64,000 bases of DNA from Lamellibrachia columna. Lineage: Eukaryota > Annelida > Polychaeta > Sabellida > Siboglinidae. The notes below the pieces were generated by a model. The model had not been told where the DNA came from and ran no database searches. It saw nothing but the letters and a program-made list of their open reading frames with translations. Within the stretch, counting starts at the first letter, position 1, and each line of letters begins with the position of its first letter. The position numbers were made by a program, and so were the translations under genes. The stretch spans positions 16,571,142 to 16,635,141 of the forward strand of contig OY759264.1 in the NCBI GenBank assembly GCA_963662155.1, given 5' to 3'. Shown here piece after piece: positions 1-11,880 of this stretch.

Positions 1-540
1 AAAACTGTAGCCACCCAGTCTGTTATCTGCACTGAACTGCAATGCGGGTTGGAGTGTGTGACAAATTGAATGGTGCAGTGTCATCATTGATTGCTGTAGC
101 AAAGCCAAAGAACACTAAAACTCCAAAGGCATTGTAGAAAGATGCTCCAGCTAATCAACTGGTGCTACTCCAGTTACCAGTACCCTGAACCCAGCCAATG
201 AGTCTGAAAGTGTGAGCTATGCTGGTGTTGCTGCGACATCAGATAGAAAAATGGCTTATACACAGAAAACAGAGAGTAATAGTAGATGGTGAGATTTCAA
301 ACTGGAAATCTGTTTTGAGTGGGGTATGGACTTGAACCTCAATTACAGACAGTACAGCAGAAACGGCGAGTGACGTCTACTAATGCTGCCAAACCTGTTA
401 GAGCTGCACGAATCCCACCAACAGCAAGCAACAGCCAAAAGCAGAAAGGGGGCCCTGTGATTGGTAAGGCGAAGGCTGTTAAGCGTGTTGCGAAAGGTTT
501 TCGCATCTGGGGTCTAGTGTTAGCGAATCTTCATTGAAGC
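1..540. other. Unassigned sequence upstream of a LINE remnant
   Basis: No convincing gene. A 72-codon open frame at 319-537 has no recognisable domain. Because the adjoining DNA (from about 583) is LINE-derived and on the plus strand, this stretch may be the decayed 5' part of the same element. That is inference from position only. Confidence 0.3.
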
Positions 541-1980
541 GACACTTGAAAACAATGCTGAACCTGGACGTGACCTGATATGTTCTGGAAAGAAGTTAAT
601 CATATGAATAACTGCAAAGTACCCTTGCCAAATAGTATTGATGAGGTTACTGGTGCTGACAATATCACTGAACTATGAAACGGTAATTTTGAGAAAAAAA
701 TGTATTGCATGCATGTGGTTTGTATGTTGAGCATCTAATGTACTGCAGTAGACGAGTATTACCAATACTGGTTATGTGTATGTCTACCTTTTTGTCCATG
801 GTTTCCTACCTGATTCTATGTTATCAGTTGTGATTGTACCTAGTTATTAAAGATAAATGTGGCAAAATCAATGATAGTGACAACTACAGGCCGATTGCAC
901 TAGCCAGCGTGGTGTCAAAAATATTGGAAAAAGTCATACTGGGTCGTATGTCATCCTTTCTGATCACTAGCAGTAACCGGTTTGTTTTCAAGGGTAAGCT
1001 TGGTACTGATATGTGTATATAGATATGTTTTAAAAGAAATTGTTGATAATTAAAAATGTTTCAATAGGTCTATGTTCATGGGTTTCCTAGATGCTTTCTG
1101 TCATTCTACATCGTTTAAGAAATTGATTGATAGACAAGTACCTAGTTATATTGTTAGAATTATGATATACTGCTACATAAATCAAACTATGTTTGTACGC
1201 TGGTCCAGGATTTTATCTGAGGGATTTCAAGTCTCTAATGATGTCAGGCAAGGTGGCGTACTCTCACCGTACCTGCTTAATGTATATATTAATGATTTAC
1301 GTGCTGCACTAACAAAATGTCGCACTGGCTGTTGCATAGATGACAAGAATATAAATTATCTCATGTATGCAGATGACCTGGTTATATCTTCCCCTTCTAG
1401 CGTAGGTTTGAGGGAGCTGTTATCTGTGTGTGAAAGTTATGGTCTAAACCATGAAATTAAACTTGATCATAAGAAAAGTGCAATACTCATAAGTAGAGAA
1501 AAGCCTATGAAAATGCATGTCACCTTGCATTTAAGTTAAATGGAGAGGATATTAAAGAAGTGATTAGTGTAAAATACCTGGGTCATATTATATGCAGTGA
1601 CTCTAAGGATGACAAAGATATAATGCGTCAGTGTCGCCAATTTTACGCCCGTGGTAATATACTACTTAGGACATTCTATATGTGTACAAATGATGTCAAG
1701 ATCAAGCTGTTTAGTACATTTTGTTCATCTATATAAAGCTCAACTGTGGTGGAATCATACTGTATATAGCATCCACAGATTACATGTAAGTTACAATAAT
1801 GTGATTACTCAGACTACCAAAATACTGTAGTGTGTCAGGTATGTTTGCGGAGAGACTGACTCCTGACTATAAAGCAGTCATACGCAACCTTGTTTATAAA
1901 TTCATGTCACGTTTAGATAAATATAGAAACACACTGATAATTGCGGGTTACTTTATACTGACAACAGATGGAAATCAAGG

Positions 1981-2070
<90 letters not shown>

Positions 2071-2212
2071 GACCTTGTGTAATCATACTGTATGCATGTT
2101 TTATATTTCATTTGGGTTTTGTTACATTATTTTGTTACCTAACTATATGGACCCATATTCGTACTATTATATGTGCATTTTTTTCTGAATTAAAGAATTG
2201 AATTGAATTGAC
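541..2212 (+). mobile_element. Degenerate LINE (APE-type non-LTR retrotransposon, CR1/L2-like)
   Basis: Decayed reverse-transcriptase ORF scattered over several frames. At 583-678 an open stretch encodes the pre-RT segment FWKEVNHMNNCKVPLP, usual for such LINEs. At 840-1000 it reads NDSDNYRPIALASVVSKILEK (RT start). At 1072-1539 it carries RQGGVLSPYLLNVYINDL and the catalytic YADD, followed from about 1540 in another frame by KYLGHIICSDSKDD and a C-terminal segment. The block normally containing the first catalytic aspartate (FLDASKAFD) is reduced to FLDA. The body ends near 2212 in a short TTGAAT-like tandem repeat, a typical LINE 3' end. A long TA tract interrupts the 3' part. Multiple stops make it inactive. 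The clade assignment is tentative. Confidence 0.8.
1981..2069. repeat. (TA)n microsatellite
   Basis: About 85 bp of near-perfect TA dinucleotides inside the 3' portion of the LINE remnant. Confidence 0.97.
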
Positions 2213-2529
2213 GTGGCAGAATTTCGATGAAATCTAAGCAGCAAATTGTAATAGCTTTGGAATTAATGTTTAGTTATGCTGGTTGAAATTTTTTTAGCAT
2301 TTTTAATCGCTTGTTGGTATGATAAACTTTACAAGATTGTTGGTACTTTACAGTCGGACATTTACTGACTGTCCTGACATCAAAATGCTGATCTTAGTTG
2401 CATTGCCTTATATACACTGGCACGTATCAGGACACTGCATTGCAATTAACAACATATGTTTTACTGGCATCGCTTTTTCTTGACCAAACTAGCTGCTACT
2501 GCTTCAATGTTCGCTGATAAGACATATAT
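2213..2529. other. Spacer between two LINE remnants
   Basis: I see no gene, RNA gene or clear repeat here. Confidence 0.5.
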
Positions 2530-3771
2530 GTGGACTGCCCAGATGGCAAGTGGACAAGGAAGCCATTGGCTTATCGAGAGTCCAACAATGTTCATCTACT
2601 TATATCCCGCCCTCCTGAGATATGTGTCAACCTTGTTTTTAAACATATTCACGCTGCTAGCAGTTACACAATCTGTAGACAATTTGTTCCATTCATTTAT
2701 TGTCCTCTGTGAGAACGAGTGCTTCCTGATGTCCAATCTACATTGATCCTTTACTAATTTTACCTCATGTCCTCTAATTCTGCTATCCTTCTGGAGTGAG
2801 AAAAACATATTTCTATCAATATTTTCACACCCATTCAATATCTTAAAAACTTCAATCTGATCTCCTCTTAACCTCCTTGTCTCTAGAGTTGTTAAACCAC
2901 ATTCTTTCAGGCGTTCTTCATAACTAAGGTCTCTCAGTTCTGGAATCATCTTAGTTGCTCTCCTTTGTATGCGTTCAAGCGTATCTATATCCTTTTTACG
3001 ATATGGTCTCCAAGCTTGTATACAATATTCTAAATGAGGTCTAACTATTGCTTTATAAAGAGGTATAATTAACTTTTTTCCCTTGTATGTTATGTTTCTT
3101 CTAATCAATCCAATAATTTGATTACCCTTTGAAGCTGCAATACCACACTGCTCTGAAACTTTCATATCAGCGCTTATTGTAACTCCTATGTCCTTTTCTT
3201 TTACAATAGTACCCAGAACAGTATCTCCCATTTAATAGTTTACATTCAAGTTCCCATGTCCTGTGTGTAGGCATTTACATTTCCCAAAATTGAACAACAT
3301 CTGCCATTTCTCAGACCATTTCACTAATCTGTCTAGATCGTTTTGTAAATGTTGTTTATCACCATCAGTATTAACCTTTCTAAACAGTTTTGTGTCATCC
3401 GCAAATTTCAGTACGTTACTTGTTATACTGTCGTCCAAGTCATTGATATAAATTAAGAATAATATAGGTCCTAATACTGATCCTTGAGGTACCCCACTCA
3501 AACCCGATTTCCAATTTGAAACTTCTCCATCTACTACAACTCGTTGTCTTCTGTCAGTCAGCCATTGTTCTACCCAGTCAGTTATGCTATCCCCGATACC
3601 ATGGGCTTTTAATATAAGTAGTAATCTTTGATGTGGCACTTTGTCAAAAGCTTTCTGAAAATCTAAGTAGATAATATCTACTGGCGATCCCACGTCTATC
3701 CACTTAGTGATTTCTTCCAAAAAACATAACATATTTGTTAAGCATGACCTCGCTTTAATACATATAAACAA
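2530..3771 (-). mobile_element. 5'-truncated CR1-like LINE, reverse-transcriptase half plus C-terminus
   Basis: Read on the minus strand, 3771-3232 encodes RT motifs: IIYLDFQKAFDKVPH (motif A), SGVPQGSVLGPILFLIYIND (motif B) and the catalytic FADD. It continues in the same frame through one in-frame stop at 3234-3232 into 3231-2596, which encodes the usual C-terminal region (PLYKAIVRPHLEYCIQAWRP, RDLSYEERLKECGLTTLETR, NEWNKLSTDCV). A single nonsense codon therefore separates two otherwise intact halves, so this is a fairly young copy. The 5' end (endonuclease domain) is missing beyond 3771, a normal result of incomplete reverse transcription. The 3' untranslated piece (2530-2600) recurs at 45040-45170 and 59697-59765. 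Confidence 0.88.
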
Positions 3772-4122
3772 GTGTTACTATTATATCACACACAAAATAA
3801 TATACTACTCACCTTCGCTGCGAGTGTTGGCGTCGAGAACTGTATCACTTCCAAGCACGCGGGAGGAACACTGGCCTTTGCTGAATGTCACAACCACTAC
3901 CCCGGTTAGTGACGATATGCTGAGTGGCGCCACTGTTGGGGAATGCTAGCTCCCGGGTCACACTTTGACATCGTACCTGGGTGACTTGATGCGTTGGACC
4001 GGAACGATCTTTTGTAAAGTTCTCCGAAATAAAACAGGTTCTTAGCGGTACGTGGACGAATTTAAGAAACGCAATGAACAAGATACCGCTGCCGTCGATT
4101 TAATGTGATATGCGGTTTAGTG
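3772..4122. other. Unassigned spacer
   Basis: No gene recognised. The sequence at 3819-3838 (gcgagtgttggcgtcgag) resembles 50228-50245, and both read on the minus strand as a short segment ending at a GT splice-donor-like site. This could be a dispersed repeat. Confidence 0.35.
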
Positions 4123-4235
<113 letters not shown>

Positions 4236-4440
4236 ATTACACTGTATTCAATACGTTTTACTTACATGACTTATCCTCTTCGTGAACAGGTGTGGCACAT
4301 AAGATTTTCGCAAGATATTGACAGTTTCCTCTACCTTGGGTTTTCCATACAGCTGTGCCCTATTCAGCCAGCAGCCTTCAGTTTGTCTTCCATTGCTCGT
4401 TTCCATGTTGCTTACCTCCGTTAGTAGTAATCCCCATATC

Positions 4441-4545
4441 AATTAAAAAAATTATAAATTCACTAATTTGTAAACCCTTGTCTCTCATTATTAACCAATC
4501 CTTAAACACAGGAATATTTCAAAATTACGAAAGTTATTCCTATAA
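4441..4545 (+). mobile_element. Short LINE reverse-transcriptase fragment
   Basis: The plus strand encodes INSLICKPLSLIINQSLNTG, matching the pre-palm RT segment of the LINE at 45180-49795 (EICKPLTIIINQSQATGIF). It is about 35 codons long and ends in a T-rich tract. A fragment of the same family. Confidence 0.7.
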
Positions 4546-4674
4546 ATAATTTTTTTTTTTCATATTTCACGTTCAATATTCGATAGGATACGTCTTTTTA
4601 GGTTCATTTACTACAATGCCCATCTGTTCGCTAACTGTTTTTCTTGAAGTAACATTTTTACTATTTTATTTCAT

Positions 4675-4675
<1 letters not shown>

Positions 4676-4721
<46 letters not shown>
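4676..4721. repeat. (TC)n microsatellite
   Basis: About 46 bp of uninterrupted TC dinucleotides. Confidence 0.97.
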
Positions 4722-4722
<1 letters not shown>

Positions 4723-5749
4723 ATGTTTGTGTCAGTACCGCAACGGACTAATCAGAGCCCCATCTATGGATATTGCAGCGAGTTACAAGAAGCCTGTCAC
4801 GTGATTATTACCCGCCAAAGACGAACCAAACACGAGGGCGAATTCATTCCATAATGTTTTAGTTGTTTCTCCAAAATTACCCAAACTATGGCAAGTTAGG
4901 TAAGCGTACATTAATTCAATGTCAGTACCGTATGGTGTGGATGGTCGATGTTTCGGTAGTAGTGAGATGAATGACGATTATGATATGTTGTTTTGGATGT
5001 CCTCTAGACATCTGCTGGCGGGTGCCGCCTGGAAGATTAGGTACTATTGATAAAGAGGGCGCTGTTTGTAAAATCACGTCAGTCCCGCGACGTTCTCTCG
5101 TTGTGGTACTGACATACTCTTACGGTACTGACATAATATATTTGTATTCTATGTGCTTTTTATAGGACATCTCTCAAATAGTGAGTGTTTTTGTCCCAAA
5201 AATAAATGATTTAGTTCTTAAAGAAATTAAATAAATGAACAATTGAAATAGTGCTACCTCGACAAGGGTAAGCTATATGGAAACTGAATTAAGTTAAAGA
5301 AATGAAGTTGATAATAAAAACACTGAAATAGAGCTACCTCGGAGGTTAAAAGCTTCGTGAGAAATGAAATAAATAGTCAAAATTAAACACAGGTGAGCTA
5401 TAAGGGAAAATGAAATTAAATAAATAATGAAACATATCCGAAGGCAAAGACTTTCGTACCAAATGTGCGCTTTTCTTTGTCGAATAATGCTATACCGATG
5501 CTAGGGGTCAGTGGTCAATACATGACGAGTGATTTGCTGGTAGAAAGTTGGGTACCCGAAGGGGCCACTGGAATACCAATGTACAAGTTAAATCAGTTAC
5601 ATTGCATAAGGATTTATACGTCTAAGGGCCGACGCTGTGTGAAAGTTAAAGAAATGGTCGGTGATGGGGTCTTGCTTCCCAAACTGACCTTGTGTCGTCA
5701 AGCCTCTGCATCCCGCCCAGCTTCAGAAAGTCCCGCATCCATCTATGAA
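4722..5749. other. Gene-free spacer left of the foldback element
   Basis: No gene seen. The 9-10-mer GTCAGTACCG occurs at 4730 and 4921 and its complement near 5105 and 5124, so a small diverged inverted repeat is possible. GAAATAGTGCTACCTCG-like sequence recurs about 80 bp apart near 5245 and 5324. Confidence 0.4.
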
Positions 5750-5755
5750 TAGGGA
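5750..5755. repeat. 6-bp target-site duplication, left copy (TAGGGA)
   Basis: TAGGGA immediately precedes the first base of the foldback element and is repeated exactly after its last base (14919-14924). Confidence 0.88.
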
Positions 5756-5860
5756 AGTAGTATATGGGGGCATCTGAAGGCTTAAAAATTTGCAGATTTT
5801 GGGTAAGCTTCTGATTGGTTGAAATTTGAAATGGAGCGTTCTGATTGGTCGTGCGCTTAT

Positions 5861-6430
5861 TGCCACCAGGGGCGCCACTGTATAATCCCCTATTATCGCT
5901 CAAATGTGCAGATTTTGGGTAAGCATCTGATTGGTCGAGAGCAGTTTCACCACCAGAGGGCGCCACAGGGACTCATTCTGATTGGTCGAGAGCCGTCACG
6001 TGACCTATTACGTCACAGCTATTTGCATTAATTAGCATAAATTACAAAAAAATCGCACTCCTTTGTGGTCATACTGTCACCAGGGGCGCCACAGGGACTC
6101 ATTCTGATTGGTCGAGAGCCGTCACGTGACCTATGACGTCTATATTTGCATAAATTAGCAAATATTGCACTCTTTTGTGGTGAAACTGTCCAGGGGGCGC
6201 TACAGATCAATTGTGTCGACGGTTTGTGACCTAGTTTCGACTGATCTGATTGGTCGAGAGCAGTTTCACCACCAGGGGGCGCCACGGGGTAATTGTATCG
6301 ACGGATCTGATTGGTCGAGAGCCGTCACGTGACCTATGAAGTCACATCTCATTTGCATAAATTTGCATAAATTTACATAAATTAGCATAAATCACACCCT
6401 TTTGTGGTGAAACTGTCACCAGGAGGCGCT
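5861..6430 (+). promoter_or_regulatory. Cluster of CTCF-like sites, left arm, plus orientation
   Basis: At least six copies of a CCACCAGGGGGCGCCAC-like sequence, near 5863, 5949, 6077, 6186, 6269 and 6417. The copy at 6269-6282 is a perfect CCACCAGGGGGCGC, the core consensus of vertebrate CTCF. The others differ by one to three bases. Binding in this organism is untested. The motif could also simply be part of a tandem repeat unit. Confidence 0.5.
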
Positions 6431-6713
6431 ACGGGTCAATTGTGTCGACGGTTTGTGACCTAGTTTCGACTGTTCTGATGGAATTTTCCACGCTCACGAA
6501 AAGAAACACCATCCCGCATTTTTACCCTGCTAGCAGACTGAATCCTAGCGGACGAAAGTTCGTGCATGCAGCGGGAAAAACGTAACCGTGCATGTAAGCT
6601 ATGCGGCGCATATTGCCTCGTTGCATTATATCGAGAACCTTTCGACGTATTTCGTTTCGCATCGACATCTACGTACCGCCTATTTCACAACGAGTCTGCA
6701 AAAAAATACCGCG

Positions 6714-7013
6714 AGGTCAAAAGGTCAAGGTCAACAAAACAAACACCGCCGCTTTCTGGAACGTTCGAACGAAGTCACGCCTTTTCACCCAGCTAGCAGA
6801 CTGAAATCTAGCGGACGAAAGTTCGTACATACAGCGGGAAAAACACGGGAAAAACCTACATATCGCCTATAATGATACGAGTCTGCAAGAACACCGCGAG
6901 GTCAAAAGGTCAAGGTCAACAAAACAAACACCGCCGTTTTCTGGAACGTTCGAATGAAGCCATGGAATTTTCCATCAACACCGCGAAGTTAAAAGGTCAA
7001 AAGGTCAAGGTCA
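6714..7013 (+). promoter_or_regulatory. AGGTCA half-site triplets and heat-shock-element-like motifs, left arm
   Basis: AGGTCAAAAGGTCAAGGTCA occurs at about 6714, 6899 and 6991 (nuclear-receptor half-sites as spaced direct repeats). TTCTGGAACGTTC, a perfect TTCnnGAAnnTTC heat-shock element, occurs at 6754-6766 and 6939-6951. They repeat about 185 bp apart as part of a local duplication. Function is inferred from motif match only. Confidence 0.4.
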
Positions 7014-7261
7014 ACCCAGTTTTCCCGCGAAATATGTCAAGACACGTCGGTTTGAACCGGTTTGAACCATATTTCCCGCGAAATGTGTCCAGACACATCG
7101 ATCCGGTATGTAACATGGGCTTGTGCGCTTCCATTCGTCTTGTCTTTTTGACATTGGTCAGCAACTGTTTCGCATTTCACCGAAATGTGAAATGTGAAAT
7201 TTTTTTAATGTGAAACTCTCTATTGGAAAAACCCAGAAAAAGTGCATCGTCAGCAAACTTT

Positions 7262-7395
7262 CAGGGTAAACTGTAGGAGGTATGGGTAAATTGTAGGAAT
7301 TATGGGTAAACTGTAGGAGTTATGGGTAACCTGTAGGAATTATGGATAAACTGTAGGAGTTATGGGTAAACTGTAGGACGTATGGGTAAACTGTT
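7262..7395. repeat. 20-bp tandem array (left), about 7 copies
   Basis: Unit close to ATGGGTAAACTGTAGGAGTT. The mirror copy at 12807-12858 has only about three units. Confidence 0.92.
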
Positions 7396-8064
7396 ACGCT
7401 GTTGGTGGACTTTGGATTGTGCACTTCCACCCGTCTTGTCTTTTTTGACACTGGTCAGTCGCTGTTGGTGGACTTTGGTTTGTGCGCTCCCACTCGTCTT
7501 GTCTTTTTTGACATTGGTCAAGCGCTGTTGGCGGACTTTGACTTGTGCGCTCCCACTCGTCTTGTCTTTTTTGACACTGGTCAGTCGCTGTTGGTGAACT
7601 TTGGCTTGTGCGCTCCCACTCACATAGGTCAGTTGCTGTTGGTGGACTTTGGCTTGTGCGTTACCACTCGTCTTGTCTTTTTCACACTTGTCAGCCGCTG
7701 TTGGTGGACATTGGCTTGTGCGCTCCCACTCGTCTTGTCTTTTTTGACATTGGTCAGTCGCTTTTGGTGGACTTTGGCTTGTGCGCTCCCACTCGTCTCA
7801 TCTTCTTCACACTGGGCAGTCGCTGTTGGTGGACTTTGGCTTGTGCACTTCCTCTCGTCTTGTCTTTTTGACACTGATCAGTCACTGTTGGTGGACTTTG
7901 GCTTGTGCGCTTCCACGCTTCTTGTCTTTTTTGATATTAGTCAGGCGCTGTCGGTGGACTTTGGTTTGTGCGCTCCCACTCGTCTTGTCTTTTTGACACT
8001 GGTCAGTCACTGTTGGTGAACTTTCGCATGTGCGCTTCCACTCGTCTTGTCTTTTTTGACATTG
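7396..8064. repeat. 63-bp tandem array A (left outer), about 10-11 copies
   Basis: Unit begins GGTCAGTCGCTGTTGGTGGA and ends GTCTTTTTTGACA; starts measured at 7453, 7516 and 7579. Because 63 is a multiple of 3, several frames stay open and give 21-residue protein repeats, but start context, homology and codon pattern give no support for coding. Confidence 0.93.
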
Positions 8065-8489
8065 GTTTTTGTAGGTTCAAGGACCTACAACTTTATGTAT
8101 TGTAGGTCTAAGGACCTACAACTTTATGTATTGTAGGTCTAAGGACCTACAACTTTATGTATTGTAGGTCCGAAGACCTGCTACTTCATGTATTATAGAT
8201 CCAAAGACCTGCTACTTTATGTATTGTAGTTCCAAAAACCTACATATTTTTTTGTATTGTAGGTCCAAAGACCTGCTACTTTATGTATTGAAGGTCCAAA
8301 TACCTGCTACTTTATGTATTGTAGGTCCAAGGACCTACAACTTTATGTATTGTAGGTCCAAATACCTACAACTTTATGTATTGTAGGTCCAAGGACCTAC
8401 AACTTTATGTACTGCAGGTCCTAAGACCTGCTACTTTAGGTTTTTGTAGGTTCAAGGACCTACAAATTTATGTATTGTAAGTCCAAAAA
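8065..8489. repeat. 31-bp palindromic tandem array B (left), about 13 copies
   Basis: Each unit contains the self-complementary core GTAGGTCCAAGGACCTAC followed by AACTTTATGTATT. A transcript or single strand would form a string of hairpins. Mirror copy at 11881-12266. Confidence 0.92.
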
Positions 8490-10115
8490 ACAAGACATTG
8501 TCATACAAAACTTGAAGAAAACAAGATATTGTCATACACAACTAGAAGAAAACAAGACAATGTTGGTGACAACTTGAAGAAAACAAGATACTGTTGGTGA
8601 CAACTTGAAGAAAACAAGACACTGTTGGTGACAACTTGAAGAAAACAAGACACTATCACACAAAATTTGAAGAAAACAAGACATTGTCATACAAAACTTG
8701 AAGAAAACAAGACATTGTTGGTGACAACTTGAAGAAAACAAGACACTGTTGGTGACAACTTGAAGAAAACAAGACACTGTTGGTGGCAACTTGAAGAAAA
8801 CAAGACACTGTTAGTGACAACTTTAAGAAAATAAGACACTGTAACACAAAATTTGAAGAAAACAAGACATTGTCATACAAAACTTGAAGTAAACAAGACA
8901 TTGTTGGTGACAACTTGAAGAAAACAAGACACTGTTGGTGACATCTTGAAGAAAACAAGACACTGTTGGTGACAACTTGAAGAAAACAAGACACTGTTAC
9001 ATACAATTTGAAGAAAACAAGACATTGTCATACACAACTCGAAGAAAACAAGGCACTGTTGGTGACAACTTGATGAAAACAAGACACTGTTGGTGACAAC
9101 TTGAAGATAACAAGACACTGGTGGTGACAACTTGAAGAAAACAAGACATTGTCATACAAAACTTGAAGAAAACAAGACATTGTTGGTGACAACTTGAAGA
9201 AAACAAGACATTGTCATACACAACTTGAAGAAAACTAGACTGTTGGTGGCAACTTGAAGAAAACAAGACACTGTTGGTGACAACTTGAAGAAAACAAGAC
9301 ACTGTTACATACAATTTGAAGAAAACAAGACATTGTCATACACAACTCGAAGAAAACAAGGCACTGTTGGTGACAACTTGATGAAAACAAGACACTGTTG
9401 GTGACAACTTGAAGAAAACAAGACACTGTTGGTGACAACTTGAAGAAAACAAGACATTGTCATACAAAACTTGAAGAAAACAAGACATTGTTGATGACAA
9501 CTTGAAGAAAACAAGACACTGTTGGCGGCAACTTGAAGAAAACAAGACATTGTCATACACAACTTGAAGAAAACAAGACTCTGTTGGTGGCAACTTGAAG
9601 AAAACAAGACACTGTTGGTGACAACTTGAAGAAAACAAGACACTGTAACACAACATTTGAAGAAAACAAGACATTGTCACACACAAATTGAAGAAAACAA
9701 GACATTGTTGGTGACAACTTGAAGAAAACAAGACACTGTTGGTGACAATTTGAAGAAAACAAGACATTGTCATACACAACTTGAAGAAAACAAGACACTG
9801 TTGGTGACAACTTTATGAAAACAAGACACTGTTAATGACAACTTGAAGAAAACAAGACACTGTTGGTGACAACTTGAAGAAAACAAGACACTGTCACACA
9901 CAACATTTGAAGACAACACGACATTGTCATACACAACTTGAAGAAAACAAGGCACTGCTGGTGACAACTTGAAGAAAACAAGACACTGTTGGTGACAACT
10001 TGAAGAAAACAAGACACTGTTGGTGACAACTTGAAGAAAACAAGACACTGTCACACAAAATTTGAAGAAAACAAGACATTGTCATACACAACCTGAAGAA
10101 AACAAGACATTGTCA
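8490..10115. repeat. 31-bp tandem array C (left), about 52 copies
   Basis: Unit TTGAAGAAAACAAGACACTG plus TTGGTGACAAC, with variant units containing TTGTCATACAAAAC that recur at regular spacing (higher-order pattern). It is much longer than its mirror (11291-11880, about 19 copies). Open frames here are an effect of the stop-poor repeat. Confidence 0.93.
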
Positions 10116-10873
10116 TGTCATGTCTTTTTTGACATTGGTCAGGCGCTGTTGGCGGACTTTGACTTGCGTGCTCCCACTCGTCTTGTCTTTATTTGACATT
10201 GGTCAGTCGCTGTTGGTGGACTTTGGCTAGTGCGCTCACGCTCGTCTTTTCTTTTTGACACTGGTCAGTTACTGTTGGTGGACTTTGACTTGTGCGCTTC
10301 CACTCGTCTTGTCTTTTTTGACATTGGTCAGTCGCTGTTGGTGAATTTTGGCTTGTGCGCTCCCACTCGTCTTGTCTTTTTGACACTGGTCAGTTACTGT
10401 TGGTGGACTTTGACTTGTGCGCTTCCATTCGTCTGCTCTTTTTGACACTGGTCAGCTGCTGTTGGTGAACTTTCACTTGTGCTTTGTGATGACACGATCG
10501 TCAGGCGCTGTTGGTGGACTTTGACTTGTGCGCTCCCACTCGTCTTGTCTTTTTTGATATTGGTCAGTCGCTGTTGGTGGACTTTGACTTGTGCGCTCCC
10601 ACTCGTCTTTTTTGATATTGGTCAGTCGCTGTTGGTGGACTTTGACTTGTGCGCTCCCACTCGTCTTGTCTTTTTTTATATTGGTCAGTCGCTGTTGGTG
10701 GACTTTGACTTGTGCGCTCCCTCTCGTCTTGTCTTTTTTGATATTGGTCAGTCGCTATTAGTGGACTTTGGCTTGTGTGCTCCCACTCGTTTTATCTTTT
10801 TTTGACATTGATCAGTCGGTGTTGGTGGACTTTGACTTGTGCGCTTCCTCTCGTCTTGTCTTTTTTGATATTG
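10116..10873. repeat. 63-bp tandem array A (left inner), about 12 copies
   Basis: Same unit as 7396-8064 and same orientation, so within one arm array A brackets arrays B and C. Confidence 0.92.
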
Positions 10874-10945
10874 GTTACACCTTTTTGCAGGCTATCTAGG
10901 GTTATTCAACCGACAACAGGTTGGGGTTACACCTTTTTCCGTCCA
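10874..10945. other. Centre of the foldback element
   Basis: About 72 bp with no inverted partner. GGTTACACCTTTTT occurs twice as a direct repeat (about 10874 and 10925) around CTATCTAGGGTTATTC. A non-palindromic loop would stabilise a long palindrome. Confidence 0.7.
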
Positions 10946-11290
10946 CCAACAGTAACTGACCAGTGTCAAAAAGAAAAGACGAGTGGGAGCGCACAAGCCA
11001 AAGTCCACCAACAGCGACTGACCAATGTCAAATAAAGACAAGACGAGTGGAAGCGCACAAGCCAAAGTCCACCAACAGCGACTGGCAGGTGTCAAAAAGA
11101 AAAGACGAGTGGGAGCACACAAGCCAAAGTCCACCAACAACGACTGACCAATGTCAAAAAAGACAAGACGAGTGGGAGCGCACAAGTCAAAGTCCGCCAA
11201 CAGCGACTGACCAGTGTCATAAAAGACAAGACGAGTTGGAGCACGCAAGTCAAAGTCCGCCAACAGCGCCTGACCAATGTCAAAAAAGAC
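10946..11290. repeat. 63-bp array A, right inner (reverse orientation), about 5 copies
   Basis: Reverse complement of the array at 10116-10873, with fewer units. Confidence 0.92.
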
Positions 11291-11880
11291 ATGACATGAC
11301 AATGTCTTGTTTTCTTCAGTTTGTGTATGACAATGTCTTGTTTTCTTCAAATTTTGTGTGACAGTGTCTTGTTTTCTTCAAGTTGTCACCAACAGTGTCT
11401 TGTTTTCTTCGAGTTGTCACCAACAGTGTCTTGTTTTCTTCAAGTTGTCACCAACAGTGCCTTGTTTTCTTCAAGTTGTGTATGACAATGTCTTGTTTTC
11501 TTCAAATGTTGTGTGTGACAGTGTCTTGTTTTCTTCAAGTTGTCACCAACAGTGTCTTGTTTTCTTCAAGTTGTCATTAACAGTGTCTTGTTTTCTTCAA
11601 GTTGTCACCAACAGTGTCTTGTTTTCTTCAAGTTGTCACCAACAATGTCTTGTTTTCTTCAAGTTTTGTATGACAATGTCTTGTTTTCTTCAAATTTTGT
11701 GTGATAGTGTCGTGTTTTTTTCAAGTTGTCACCAACAGTGTCTTGTTTTCTTCAAGTTGTCTCCAACAGTATCTTGTTTTCTTCAAGTTGTCACCAATAT
11801 TGTCTTGTTTTCTTCAAGTTGTGTATGACAATATCTTGTTTTCTTCAAGTTTTGTATGACAATGTCTTGTTTTTTTTACT
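11291..11880. repeat. 31-bp array C, right (reverse orientation), about 19 copies
   Basis: Reverse complement of the array at 8490-10115. Confidence 0.92.

Larger units (their letters stand above)
5756..7261 (+). repeat. Left outer arm of the foldback element
   Basis: Unique outer arm, reverse complement of 12859-14918. The outer half (to about 6480) is a diverged tandem series of 100-150-bp cassettes carrying CCAAT boxes, GTCACGTGAC, ATGCAAAT-like sequence and CTCF-like GGGGGCGC sites. The inner half (6480-7250) carries heat-shock-like and AGGTCA-type motifs. Compared with the right arm, about 570 bp is missing at 6478, where TGTTCTGATGG joins directly to GAATTTTCC. Confidence 0.88.

Noticed and set aside
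7402..8019. 205-codon open frame with 21-residue repeats in the 63-bp array
   Set aside because: The unit length is a multiple of 3 and stop-poor, so several frames on both strands stay open together. No homology and no promoter logic; best explained as tandem DNA.
8532..11828. Many overlapping Cys/Phe-rich open frames in array C
   Set aside because: The 31-bp unit cycles through all three frames without a stop, so open frames are an automatic effect of the repeat.
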